Shown here: positions 55,887 to 64,000 of the stretch, in pieces
How positions within the stretch are numbered: position 1 is the stretch's first letter
Layout of the letters: every line of letters starts with the position of its first letter
From: Symbiodinium natans
Lineage: Eukaryota; Sar; Dinophyceae; Suessiales; Symbiodiniaceae
Direction: 5' to 3'
Length of the DNA stretch: 64,000 nucleotides
Assembly (NCBI GenBank): GCA_905221605.1
Contig: CAJNDS010002802.1
Location: 77,501 to 141,500 of the forward strand
Made by a program: the position numbers and the translations under genes
Notes under the pieces: generated by a model
The model's database searches: none
What the model saw: the letters and a program-made list of their open reading frames with translations, nothing else
Told to the model about the DNA's origin: nothing

Positions 55887-57059
55887 ATGGGTCGGGAATA
55901 CACTGTTTGCAAGGGCTGCGGAAATTGGATCTACACAGATCTAATCACGCAGGACCTCAAATGCAAGAAGTGTGCAAAGACCTGGCCCACCAAGGGGAGG
56001 CGTCCTACAGTGTGGGAATCTGCCACCTGGAGGAACCCCAAAGCCCCTAAGCCCAAAGCCCAGAATGGGGAGGCAATGGGGGGCACGCCCAACCCGCCGT
56101 CGCCCAAGCCGCCTCGAACCCCTAAGGTCTACAAGGCCTTGGAAGGGGTATGGGAACAAATTCGCGAAGCTGCCCGTGTTGAACTCTCCAAGGCCGGTTT
56201 CAGGGCCCCGGTGGAGGACAAGTCGTCGGATGAGGTGGCCCTTCTGGACCTATTGCAGGCCCACATTGGGGATCTGCCAGCGGACGTCCAGACAGCGCTG
56301 CGCAACAGGAACAAGGTTCCTGATGTTCCGCCAGAAGAAGCCGCCATAACAGCCACGAACGAGCTCAAAGGGGCATCCACCAAGCTGCGGTCCTTAGGCC
56401 ACCGCAAAATTCGTCTCCAAGCCAAGATTGACGAATCGAAAGCCGCCCTCAAAGCGTTGTATGTTGAAATGCAAAACTTGATGCAAGAGCTGAAAGCGGC
56501 TGAGGAAAATATGGAAACCCTTGCCAAGACCTTCCGGGACAAGGTACTTCAGGCGCCCGTTCAAGAAGAAGATGAGGACTTTAATCTGTCCGAGGTGCTT
56601 GGAAGCATTGGCCTTTCCCTTGATGAAGCCCAACTCCAAAAGGTGCGGGATGCCCAGGCCCAGCACAAGCTCCAGCGAAGGCAGAAGGCTGCGGAGCAAC
56701 TGCTGGCCCATGCCGGTTTCCCGCCTGGATTGGGGGGGAGTCCTCCAGGTATAGGGGGTCAGGCCATTGCAGCCCAGTTGGAAGCCATTGGGGTGACCCT
56801 AACCCCAGACCAAAAGAACATGGTAATCACTGGGCAATGGCCCGGCCCCTCACAAACCATCGACCTCAAGGCGGCAATTGAGCAAGGATGCCCCAACATG
56901 GAAATCGAAGACCTTGAGCTACGACGAGAAGAACTTGAAGTGCAGCTTGAGCGCAAGCGACGCAAGCTGGCTACCCAAAGCGCCTCCCCACCCACCTCCG
57001 TCAAAGAAGGGGGCAAAGAAAAAGGGGAGCGCAGCCGCTCGCCCAAAACCAGGAGTTAG
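55887..57059 (+). CDS. LINE-B ORF1 (zinc ribbon, coiled coil)
   Basis: 390 aa. N-terminal zinc ribbon at residues 6-35 (CKGCGNW ... CKKCAKTW). A Pro/Lys-rich linker follows, then a helical domain, then a long coiled coil at residues about 165-235 (KLRSLGHRKIRLQAKIDESK onward), an acidic patch and a Ser/Arg-rich C-terminus. It parallels LINE-A ORF1 in order and size and presumably coats element RNA. It ends at TAG (57,057-57,059) in the same frame as ORF2, and the sequence after the stop remains open with no ATG until 57,534. Confidence 0.84.
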   Translation: MGREYTVCKGCGNWIYTDLITQDLKCKKCAKTWPTKGRRPTVWESATWRNPKAPKPKAQNGEAMGGTPNPPSPKPPRTPKVYKALEGVWEQIREAARVELSKAGFRAPVEDKSSDEVALLDLLQAHIGDLPADVQTALRNRNKVPDVPPEEAAITATNELKGASTKLRSLGHRKIRLQAKIDESKAALKALYVEMQNLMQELKAAEENMETLAKTFRDKVLQAPVQEEDEDFNLSEVLGSIGLSLDEAQLQKVRDAQAQHKLQRRQKAAEQLLAHAGFPPGLGGSPPGIGGQAIAAQLEAIGVTLTPDQKNMVITGQWPGPSQTIDLKAAIEQGCPNMEIEDLELRREELEVQLERKRRKLATQSASPPTSVKEGGKEKGERSRSPKTRS

Positions 57060-60000
57060 GAACCCGGCCGGGAGGGCGCCACGTGGGGAAAAAAAGTGGG
57101 CTATTGGCCTCACCAGGAGCCCGACCTGTGGCCAGGAGGTTCGGAAGCCGAACAAGGTTTTGTCACTGTATATAAAAAGAAGTGGAAGGCGAAGGGCCAG
57201 CTTTCTTGGTCCAAAGACGTTGAGAAGGCTAGCACCCGTGTGCCCTCCGCGAGCCTTTCAGGCACTCCCGAGTCTCAGGCTGTTTTGACCACACCATCCA
57301 AGCCGGGGACGGAGGACGATTTTGACCCTCTCCCCCTTTCTAGGGGGGTTTTTACAAACAATATCTCACCTGAGTGGAGGGAGTTCGGTCCTTCCCCAAT
57401 CAATCTCTACAACCGGTTTTCAGCCCTGGCGGAAGACGAAAATCCCAACGATGAATTCACCTCCCTCCTCCTCAAGGCCAAGGACCAGTCACTTGCTGCA
57501 TGTGAGGAGGAATTGGTGGAACTGGTGGACAAAATGCCAATCCGCCAAGGGTCTCTTGAAGAATGGGCGGCCAACCATGCATTGCATCAACTGGCCACTC
57601 ACAGAAACGAACCTAGTGTTTGTCTGGAGGCAATTGCTGATGCAAAAAGGCAGCCCAAAGACGAACCAGCAAAATTTGAAATCACAGTTGCCAATGTCAC
57701 AAGATGGAGAGCTGAGATCAAAACGTGGCTCCTAGATAGGCGACCACAGGGGGTGTGTCTCCAGGAAACCCACCTCACAGCCAAAGAACAGCATCTTGCC
57801 ATCCATCAGTTGGATCAGGCCGGGTACGCTGCCTGGACCCTACCGGCCCACCCAACTGAGGGGGGAAAAAACTCTGGAGGCGTCATGATTGCGGTTGAAA
57901 AAGATCGAAATTTCCGATTCCTGAGATCCTTTGGTGTTGAAGGTAAAGGGTATGTGGCTGTGGTAGGTAGAACCGGGAAGAGGGACATTGTTTTTATTTC
58001 CATCTACCTTGAAACCAGTGTAGGCCTCACTGGAGGACACAACCCCACCATTGTCGGTGATCTTATTGCCTTCATTAAAGGCCTCACCATTGAATGGTTT
58101 GTAGCGGGGGATTTCAACCTCCCACCGCAAGACATACTCGAAACCTCGATTGAGTCCCTCCTGCGCGGGAAAGTGCTAGCTACTAACGAGCCCACCATCA
58201 TGGGTGGCAATGAAATCGACTTTGCCATAGCTAGCCACACCGTCTCAAATGGGCTCGAAATCACAACTGATTGGGACGTTCCCTTCAGGCCCCATTGCGC
58301 CATTCGGTACACACTCAATGTGGGGGTTTTCCGAGTCTGTACCCTACAAGCCAGGCCCTTCCGGAGACCTGTTGACGATGAACAGGCACCATTCCAAGGA
58401 CATTTCACCTTGGTTTATCCCAGCCTCCTCCTAGAGCCGAGGGCGGATGACGCCATTACAGCTGGGTTTGCCGGTTTTACTCAGCGTGTTGAGGCGAGCC
58501 TCTATCCCTCAGACATCAGAGGCAGGGGTTGCCAGGTTGAAACCCATATTGGACCACTAGCCCCGCCTAAACCCACAGGTTTCGTCTGGGCTGGTGGGAA
58601 GTCCAAATTCTGGGGTAGACTTACGGTCTGGCACCGGCAAGGCCTCCGCATTGGTCTGAGTCCCAAGCTTCAGCAGGTGGTCCAATCCCACCTCTCCCAA
58701 CTCCTTCTCAATTGGGAGGAATGCGATGCATTCAGGTGCCAGACAGCGGTTAACCTCGTCCAAGAGCACTTTGGAAAAGAAGGGCCCAAAGCCAAAGAGG
58801 TCAGACAAATCATCGAAACACAACGAAAACTTCACCTGAGGAAAGCACATCAGGAACAAGCCAAAAAGTACGAGGCCTGGCTCCAAGGTGATGGGAAAAA
58901 CCATCTGCGCCACCTTTACCGGGCACTCAAGACTGAGGAAAACACCACTACTCGCCCATTTGCGGACCTTGCGGTGGAGGTTAAGCCTCACGCCAGAAGG
59001 GCATGGTGGGCTGACATGTGGGCCCCAAGTGGGTTGAGCGGCACTCATGGCACCGACCCTCGCTTGGCCCTGCAGAACCAAGCGAGGAAACAAGCAGCCA
59101 ACCTCTCGCCCATTTCGGTGGAGGAATGGAATTCCCTCCTAAAAAAGGTCCCAAACAAAGCCCCAGGCCCAGATGGGTGGTGCTATGAAATGCTCCGAGC
59201 ATTACCTCATGAAGCCATTCTTGAATTGGCTAGCATGGTGCGCCAATGGGAAATCGAAGCCCAGTTTCCCCAGCACTGTGATATTACACAGTATGCCATG
59301 CTCCCCAAAAATGAAACATCCGAACGGCCTATTGGGTTCACCCATGTCCTTCACAGGATATTTTGCAAGGCGAGATGGCATCTTATCACAGAGTGGGAGA
59401 ACAGTTACAACCCTACCTCTCCCTGGAATCAGGCAAAGGCAGGGAACAGTTCCCTTGACACGGCCCTCCGCCGCCTAATCAGGGCTGAAACAAACAAAAG
59501 AGAGAAGCGTCACACCATTACCCTTCTCCTTGATCTAACATCCTTCTATGAGACTGTCCCACATTGGCAGCTCCTAGCCCAGGGTGTCCGACACTCCTTT
59601 CCCCCGCTTCTACTTGAAAGAGCGTTAAGCCTTTACTCAGGCAGCCGATACATAGAAGCGCAGGGGAGTCTGTCTCGCCCCATCCGAGCTACAAGAGGTC
59701 TCATAGCAGGTTGCCCTCTCGCCCCTGCTCTTTCCAGAGTTGTGCTCCACGATCCGATCTCGAAGATGCACTCTGCCTCCCCTGTACACCACATCGATTT
59801 GTGGGTGGACGATTGCTCAGCAGATTTTGTCGATTCTCATGCGCCGACAGTCGCTGCTCAAGCCATCAAGTGTTACAGGGAGCTTAAAGCTGACCTCGAG
59901 AATCAGGGCCTGATGGTCAGCACCACCAAAACGGCTTTCATCTGCTCAAACAAAGCCTCGGCCAGAGAGCTGCAATCCTTGCTTGAAGAACATGAACCCC

Positions 60001-62240
60001 CCATCAAAACCTTAGGCAAGGACCTTGGTCTGGATTATGCTGCGGGGCAGAGGAGGCGAATCACAGTGGCCAAAGGCAGGCACGCTAAAGGAGGGCAGCG
60101 TGCCAGGAAATTGACCAAGCTGCAAGTCAAAAGCACTAGCATCAGAGTGAGACTCTTCAACGGTTCCATCCGGTCCTCTGCCTTGTATGGGCATGAAGGG
60201 GTTGGGGTAGCGCCTAAACGGCGCAAATGGTTCAGAAGTTTGCTGGCTGCAGCCTTGGGCAGACCCACGCTTGCCAGCACTGACTCAGCCCTTGAGTTCC
60301 ACTCGAACAAAGTTGTAGATCCAGCCTACACCATCTTGTCGCAGCATTTCAAGGCGATACGGAGGCTTCTTCTCAGCTGGCCCGACAGGGACATTGCCAG
60401 ATTGCACCAGAGCTGGAACAAACTCGGGCAATGGCTGAGCGAGGCTGAACATCCCTGGAAAAGGGCGGCTGGACCGCTTGGAGCCGCCTGGTGCTACCTT
60501 CAAGAGTTGGAGTGGGAGGCCATCAGCCTCAGCAAGTGGCGTGTTGAAGGCGACATTCTTGACATCCGTCAGGGACCTGACTTCCATAGACTTCTTTTCC
60601 AGCTAAAACATCTAATTGACACCAGGCGACACCGCCGCATTGCTCAATCAGATGGTGGCAAAGGATTAGAGACAGGACCGGACTGGACAGCCCCCAGAAG
60701 GCTCCTCAAACAAGCCAACAAGCAAGAAAAGGCGGCGCTCCAAGCGTTGTGGCAAGGCGCTGTCAAGGCGTCTCCAACAGCCACGTGTTCCCTGTGCAAC
60801 CTTCCTGCCACCAAGAAGCATGTACTCTGGGAATGCAAATGGTGGAAAAAGCATGGTGAACAACCGCCTAGATGGTGGGAAGATTACCCGGAGCATCAAT
60901 CCACTGATTGTCTGTGGAATTTTGGGCTCATGCCCAACCTTCCCAGGGAAATGCCCTTCGGAGATTCTATTCTGGAAGTCCAAGGAGTCCTCCGCAATCC
61001 AGACCAAATCCCTGAAGGCGCTTTCGCGGCCACTGACGCCAGTGGGGGCCCCACCACTGACCAGCGGCTTCAAACCGTGGTGTGGGGGTTGATAGTTTAT
61101 GAATGGTGTGGGGACACGCCCAAGCGAATCGGGTCCATTGCCGGTCTCCTTGGTAATGAGCAGTCAGTGTACCGAGGGGAGGCTAAAGCCATCCAACAAG
61201 CGGCCCTTCTCCTTCCAGAAGGGACCGATGTCACCAGTGATTGCAAAGGGGCCGTTGCGCGTGCCAGAAGGGGCCCCGCAGGGGGAGGAGCACACCAAGA
61301 CATTTTTGGTACTGCGCCCACCCATGAGCTTCGCCTTACATGGGTCCCATCCCATTTGGGATGCGAGGAATTTAAGGCAAAAATGGGGGAAGGCCAAGAA
61401 TGGCGGCGCAACATCAATGCTGAGGTTGATGCATTGGTGTCCAGACATGCCAAAGCCCTCTACAGCACTGAGCGTGCAGAAAGGCTGCAGAAACAGGACA
61501 AACTGGCTACCGATGTGGCCAGCTTTTTAGGACGCCGGCTCCTCTCCTTGCTTGAGGGAGGCAAGAAGGATGGCCCGCAAGTTGTTTTCCCTAAGGATCA
61601 ACCCCAGGAAGAACCGGCCAACCCTCCCTCCAGTAGCTCCTCCTCAAACCAATCCACCTTCTCCAAAAACCGGTGGAAGAAACGCCGGAAAATTCAGAGG
61701 GGCAACCAAGCCACCACAGGCCTGAATTCCCCCACCGTGAATCCGGCGGATGGCATTCCAGGGGGTGACGCTACCACAGCACGACCTGAAGAAACAGGGA
61801 GCCTTAACAAAAAACAAATTTTGACAGGCTTGGTGCAAGGCACCCTAGACGTTAAAGGTCACACCTTTGTCATCACCCGGAACACCGTTAACAATTTGCA
61901 AATCAAATGTGAAAATTGCGGTTTGTGGATTCAACAAGTTGACACCAAAGACACATTCAACCGAAAGACCCATAACCACTGCAAGGGTCATCCGGACAGC
62001 GTTCCCTCCCCAACATGGACGTGGCACGCCTCCCACGTTATGGTGAATGAAGGGAACCGATGGGTGTGCACAAAATGCAGTAGCACTCAAAGTGTTGGGG
62101 GGTTAACCCATGGCCCCCTTGAAAGACCCTGCCAACACGCCCCGAATAAGAGGCCCCCAACGAATGCCCTTAAACTCAATAAAGCAGCCCAGGGTACGCC
62201 GTCGGTCGCCACCTTCTTTGGGGGCCCAAGAAATGGATAG
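57060..62240 (+). CDS. LINE-B ORF2: APE endonuclease, RT, CCHC, RNase H, Cys-rich tail
   Basis: One intact frame (open from 57,060; GTG at 57,096; first ATG 57,534, still upstream of the endonuclease). APE endonuclease about 57,676-58,315: VANVTRW, LQETHL, GDFNLP, GNEIDFAI, FRPHCAI. RT: NKAPGPDGWCYEML (about 59,155), LDLTSFYETV (about 59,533), GLIAGCPLAPALSRV (about 59,698) and LWVDDCSADF (about 59,800). CCHC knuckle at 60,786-60,830. RNase H from about 61,020: ATDASGG, YRGEAKAI, TSDCKGAV, WVPSHLG, NAEVDAL, all acidic residues present. Tail CENCGLWIQQ (about 61,912) and HVMVNEGNRWVCTKC (about 62,035), shared with LINE-A. It looks coding-competent. It would make first-strand cDNA by target-primed reverse transcription. 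Confidence 0.92.
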   Translation, partial: EPGREGATWGKKVGYWPHQEPDLWPGGSEAEQGFVTVYKKKWKAKGQLSWSKDVEKASTRVPSASLSGTPESQAVLTTPSKPGTEDDFDPLPLSRGVFTNNISPEWREFGPSPINLYNRFSALAEDENPNDEFTSLLLKAKDQSLAACEEELVELVDKMPIRQGSLEEWAANHALHQLATHRNEPSVCLEAIADAKRQPKDEPAKFEITVANVTRWRAEIKTWLLDRRPQGVCLQETHLTAKEQHLAIHQLDQAGYAAWTLPAHPTEGGKNSGGVMIAVEKDRNFRFLRSFGVEGKGYVAVVGRTGKRDIVFISIYLETSVGLTGGHNPTIVGDLIAFIKGLTIEWFVAGDFNLPPQDILETSIESLLRGKVLATNEPTIMGGNEIDFAIASHTVSNGLEITTDWDVPFRPHCAIRYTLNVGVFRVCTLQARPFRRPVDDEQAPFQGHFTLVYPSLLLEPRADDAITAGFAGFTQRVEASLYPSDIRGRGCQVETHIGPLAPPKPTGFVWAGGKSKFWGRLTVWHRQGLRIGLSPKLQQVVQSHLSQLLLNWEECDAFRCQTAVNLVQEHFGKEGPKAKEVRQIIETQRKLHLRKAHQEQAKKYEAWLQGDGKNHLRHLYRALKTEENTTTRPFADLAVEVKPHARRAWWADMWAPSGLSGTHGTDPRLALQNQARKQAANLSPISVEEWNSLLKKVPNKAPGPDGWCYEMLRALPHEAILELASMVRQWEIEAQFPQHCDITQYAMLPKNETSERPIGFTHVLHRIFCKARWHLITEWENSYNPTSPWNQAKAGNSSLDTALRRLIRAETNKREKRHTITLLLDLTSFYETVPHWQLLAQGVRHSFPPLLLERALSLYSGSRYIEAQGSLSRPIRATRGLIAGCPLAPALSRVVLHDPISKMHSASPVHHIDLWVDDCSADFVDSHAPTVAAQAIKCYRELKADLENQGLMVSTTKTAFICSNKASARELQSLLEEHEPPIKTLGKDLGLDYAAGQRRRITVAKGRHAKGGQRARKLTKLQVKSTSIRVRLFNGSIRSSALYGHEGVGVAPKRRKWFRSLLAAALGRPTLASTDSALEFHSNKVVDPAYTILSQHFKAIRRLLLSWPDRDIARLHQSWNKLGQWLSEAEHPWKRAAGPLGAAWCYLQELEWEAISLSKWRVEGDILDIRQGPDFHRLLFQLKHLIDTRRHRRIAQSDGGKGLETGPDWTAPRRLLKQANKQEKAALQALWQGAVKASPTATCSLCNLPATKKHVLWECKWWKKHGEQPPRWWEDYPEHQSTDCLWNFGLMPNLPREMPFGDSILEVQGVLRNPDQIPEGAFAATDASGGPTTDQRLQTVVWGLIVYEWCGDTPKRIGSIAGLLGNEQSVYRGEAKAIQQAALLLPEGTDVTSDCKGAVARARRGPAGGGAHQDIFGTAPTHELRLTWVPSHLGCEEFKAKMGEGQEWRRNINAEVDALVSRHAKALYSTERAERLQKQDKLATDVASFLGRRLLSLLEGGKKDGPQVVFPKDQPQEEPANPPSSSSSSNQSTFSKNRWKKRRKIQRGNQATTGLNSPTVNPADGIPGGDATTARPEETGSLNKKQILTGLVQGTLDVKGHTFVITRNTVNNLQIKCENCGLWIQQVDTKDTFNRKTHNHCKGHPDSVPSPTWTWHASHVMVNEGNRWVCTKCSSTQSVGGLTHGPLERPCQHAPNKRPPTNALKLNKAAQGTPSVATFFGGPRNG

Positions 62241-62440
62241 TGATTTTCAGGTCTGAACAATGTGAAATCTGCATTTTGCAGTGTCTTGTGTTAAACTACC
62301 CTTCAGTACCTTTGCACCTGCCTGATTTCCACTTGCCTGCCCTCACCTCCCGTATGGAATAAAATCCCCACACTGCAGCCGCTGGTCTCAAACACAGGTA
62401 GCAGCCGTAGGGCAGTTTAGCTACCTTAGAACCTGTAGAT
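62241..62440. other. LINE-B spacer between ORF2 and ORF3
   Basis: 200 bp, no open frame of note. Contains GGAATAAAATCC (about 62,356), which includes AATAAA, but dinoflagellates seldom rely on that polyadenylation signal. The same-sized gap exists between ORF2 and ORF3 of LINE-A, there filled with mini-hairpins. Confidence 0.5.
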
Positions 62441-63877
62441 ATGGGATGGGGCCAGGGCAAAGGAAAGGGGGCGCAGCCTCCTCAAGGCAAAGGCAAAGGT
62501 AAGGGGGGGGGGAGCCAACCTCCCGGAGCAGGCAAAGGGGGCCATCCTCCTGGAGGTAAAGGCGAGATCCCCTTCAAGCGGCCTTCCAAGAAGGACAGAG
62601 ATCGCCTTAAGCAGCTGGGTTTGTGGCCACCTCCCAAGGGGCAAGGCAAGAACGCCCGAGCAGGCCCACACCCGGCAGAGGAAAGGGGTCACGCCAGACC
62701 ACCCACACCCCCCCCCGTCAGACGGGGGGCTCCAGCAGCAAGAAGCCCCTCAACGAGCCGCAGCCGCACACCGCGCCAAGAGGAGACCGATGCAGAAGCA
62801 CCAGCTGCGGAGTCCCCCTCGCAATCGTCGAACTCAACAGAGCTTCGACGAGCCTCACCCGACCAACCGCGGCACCAGCCCGAGCCGAGCCCAACCCCAC
62901 CTGCCGAGGGGGGAGAGGCAAGCACTGACCCCATGCCAGTCAAGCAGGAATCAACCGAGGAGTTTAGCTCCGAAGAGTCGTCAGGAGAGGCGGCACCTCT
63001 TCTACCTTGGCCTCTCTTGGCAGACAGCCTCCACCTCACGGTTGACCGGGTTCGCCGTAGCAACAACCGTGACTTCTGGCTGTTTAACCTCGGCCCAACC
63101 TTGTGGTTGGATTGCTTCCCAACCTTCAAGGGTTCCAGCCTCCTGGGCATAGGGGGAACGCGAGCAGTGTACACCTCACCTTCCTCAGAAGGCAAGGTGT
63201 GGAAGGTTGCTCTCAAAGCAGATCCCAGCCACCATGGGATTGAGCAAACCATTGGGCAGCGGCTGCCAGGTTTATGTGCCACGCAAACCAGAATGGTGGG
63301 GACGGGACAGCTCACCATCCGTGACTTCAAGACCCTGGAGATTGAGGTCTTGGAGGTTGAGCGTCTTACGCTGTTGCCTGACCAGCCCTCCAACCTCCAG
63401 GTCTTGCACATGTTCATGGTCCTCACAGCCCTTGTGGGTGCTGGCATTTGGGTCAGGGACCTGAACAGAAAGAATTGGGGGGTTCGTCCCCCCAATCCAC
63501 ACGGGCCCGATCAAGGGCCTGCGGAAATCGTGGCCCTTGATTGTGGGGGTTGGGCATTCCAAGATGCCCCGCTTGGTTTTCCCCAACGCGTCCGCATTGC
63601 CTCATGGTGGGGGTGGATCGAAGCCAACACCCCCGAGGTAGCGGCGTGGGCTCGAGGCGTCGTCCGTACGGACCACTCGAGCCCACGGCGACTCGCCATC
63701 GCCTTCAGGCAGCGCCTCCTTGCCACGGATGGGGGGAAGGAGGTTCTTGGGACTTTGATCCGTCAAGGGGTCATCATCCCTAGTCCCTCGCTGAACCTGT
63801 GCCTCCCGATGACGGTCAATGGAGTCAACAGTAGCGGGGACTGGTGCTTCGCCTCAATTGAAGACCTTGAGGCGTAA
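62441..63877 (+). CDS. LINE-B ORF3: protein-kinase-like fold protein
   Basis: 478 aa from ATG. Residues 1-60 are Gly/Lys/Pro-rich (GKGKG repeats), 60-190 Pro/Ser/Glu-rich and disordered. From about 200 a globular domain carries protein-kinase-like motifs in the expected order: GIGGTRAVY (236-244, Gly loop), VWKVALK with Lys259 (VAIK-like), Glu268, a hinge-like EVERLTLLPD, VRDLNRKNW with Asp340 and Asn345 (HRDLxxxN-like catalytic loop), and ALDCGGW with Asp367 (DFG-like). The spacing Asp340-Asn345 is exactly that of kinases. Glu268 is closer to Lys259 than in typical eukaryotic kinases, suggesting an atypical or APH-like relative. Substrate unknown. Same position and motif order as LINE-A ORF3. 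Confidence 0.7.
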   Translation: MGWGQGKGKGAQPPQGKGKGKGGGSQPPGAGKGGHPPGGKGEIPFKRPSKKDRDRLKQLGLWPPPKGQGKNARAGPHPAEERGHARPPTPPPVRRGAPAARSPSTSRSRTPRQEETDAEAPAAESPSQSSNSTELRRASPDQPRHQPEPSPTPPAEGGEASTDPMPVKQESTEEFSSEESSGEAAPLLPWPLLADSLHLTVDRVRRSNNRDFWLFNLGPTLWLDCFPTFKGSSLLGIGGTRAVYTSPSSEGKVWKVALKADPSHHGIEQTIGQRLPGLCATQTRMVGTGQLTIRDFKTLEIEVLEVERLTLLPDQPSNLQVLHMFMVLTALVGAGIWVRDLNRKNWGVRPPNPHGPDQGPAEIVALDCGGWAFQDAPLGFPQRVRIASWWGWIEANTPEVAAWARGVVRTDHSSPRRLAIAFRQRLLATDGGKEVLGTLIRQGVIIPSPSLNLCLPMTVNGVNSSGDWCFASIEDLEA

Positions 63878-64000
63878 GCCCGCCGGGAAGGGGTCAAAAC
63901 CCACCTGTGCACACCACTTGCGGGGGCCCACGCCGCACCCACCGCTACACCTACCCACCCGAAAAGGGGGGAGCAGGGCACCTCTTGCAGGGCCTGTACT
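63878..64000. other. Start of LINE-B 3' region, cut by the window end
   Basis: GC-rich, C-rich sequence after ORF3 with no open frame of note and no visible poly-A or terminal repeat before the window ends. Confidence 0.5.

Larger units (their letters stand above)
55570..64000 (+). mobile_element. LINE-B: related non-LTR retrotransposon, runs off the window end
   Basis: 5' signature at 55,641-55,680 shared with LINE-A, ORF1 (55,887-57,059), ORF2 (57,060-62,240, intact), ORF3 (62,441-63,877). It has the same ORF order and domain set as LINE-A but no mini-hairpins of the CGGCCTCG...CTGAGG family. It begins directly after the LINE-A tail, in the same orientation. The 3' end is not within the window. 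Confidence 0.85.

Overview
This looks like nuclear DNA of a dinoflagellate (Symbiodiniaceae- or Polarella-like). The evidence is a minus-strand gene whose short exons use GC and GA as well as GT splice donors, TTTAGGG-type telomere-like sequence everywhere outside exons, several genes in tandem on one strand, spliced-leader-like relics, FNIP-type repeats and divergent copia and LINE elements. There is no sign of prokaryotic organisation. No rRNA, tRNA, CRISPR array or full spliced-leader RNA gene was recognised.

Layout. 1-9,900: a satellite of about 215-220 bp, interleaved with G-run/C-run hairpin segments and A-rich segments in larger duplications, with one 219-codon ORF (2,382-3,041) and a 100-N gap (3,542-3,641). 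9,900-33,000: sequence that first looks like junk rich in degenerate TTTAGGG/CCCTAAA. On the minus strand it hides exon islands of about 33-100 bp. They resolve into a tandem series: an RPEL-motif gene (about 32.55-31.59 kb), a 17-exon FAD-dependent oxidoreductase of the DAO/L-2-hydroxyglutarate dehydrogenase-like family (30,334-22,774), an unassigned gene (22,658 to about 19.6 kb), a seven-unit polyubiquitin (18,266-16,570) and probably another unassigned gene (15.5-10.5 kb). 33,000-44,450: a Ty1/copia-class element with Gag, a truncated-looking protease, an unknown 615-aa ORF, integrase, RT, RNase H and a C-terminal methyltransferase-like tail. 44,450-46,990: a decayed FNIP-repeat array. 47,200-64,000: two related non-LTR retrotransposons, LINE-A and LINE-B, head to tail. 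Each has ORF1 (zinc ribbon plus coiled coil), ORF2 (APE endonuclease, RT, CCHC, RNase H, Cys-rich tail) and an ORF3 with protein-kinase-like motifs.

The most unusual signals are: (1) about 22 copies of a ~20-bp CGGCCTCG...CTGAGG mini-hairpin confined to LINE-A, which in coding sequence reads as Ala-Ser-(Gln/His)-x-Ala-Glu; (2) the conserved kinase-like third ORF in both LINEs; (3) the intron-rich gene series hidden in telomere-like repeat sequence; (4) the methyltransferase-like tail on the copia polyprotein. All family calls come from reading motifs by eye; no database search was run.
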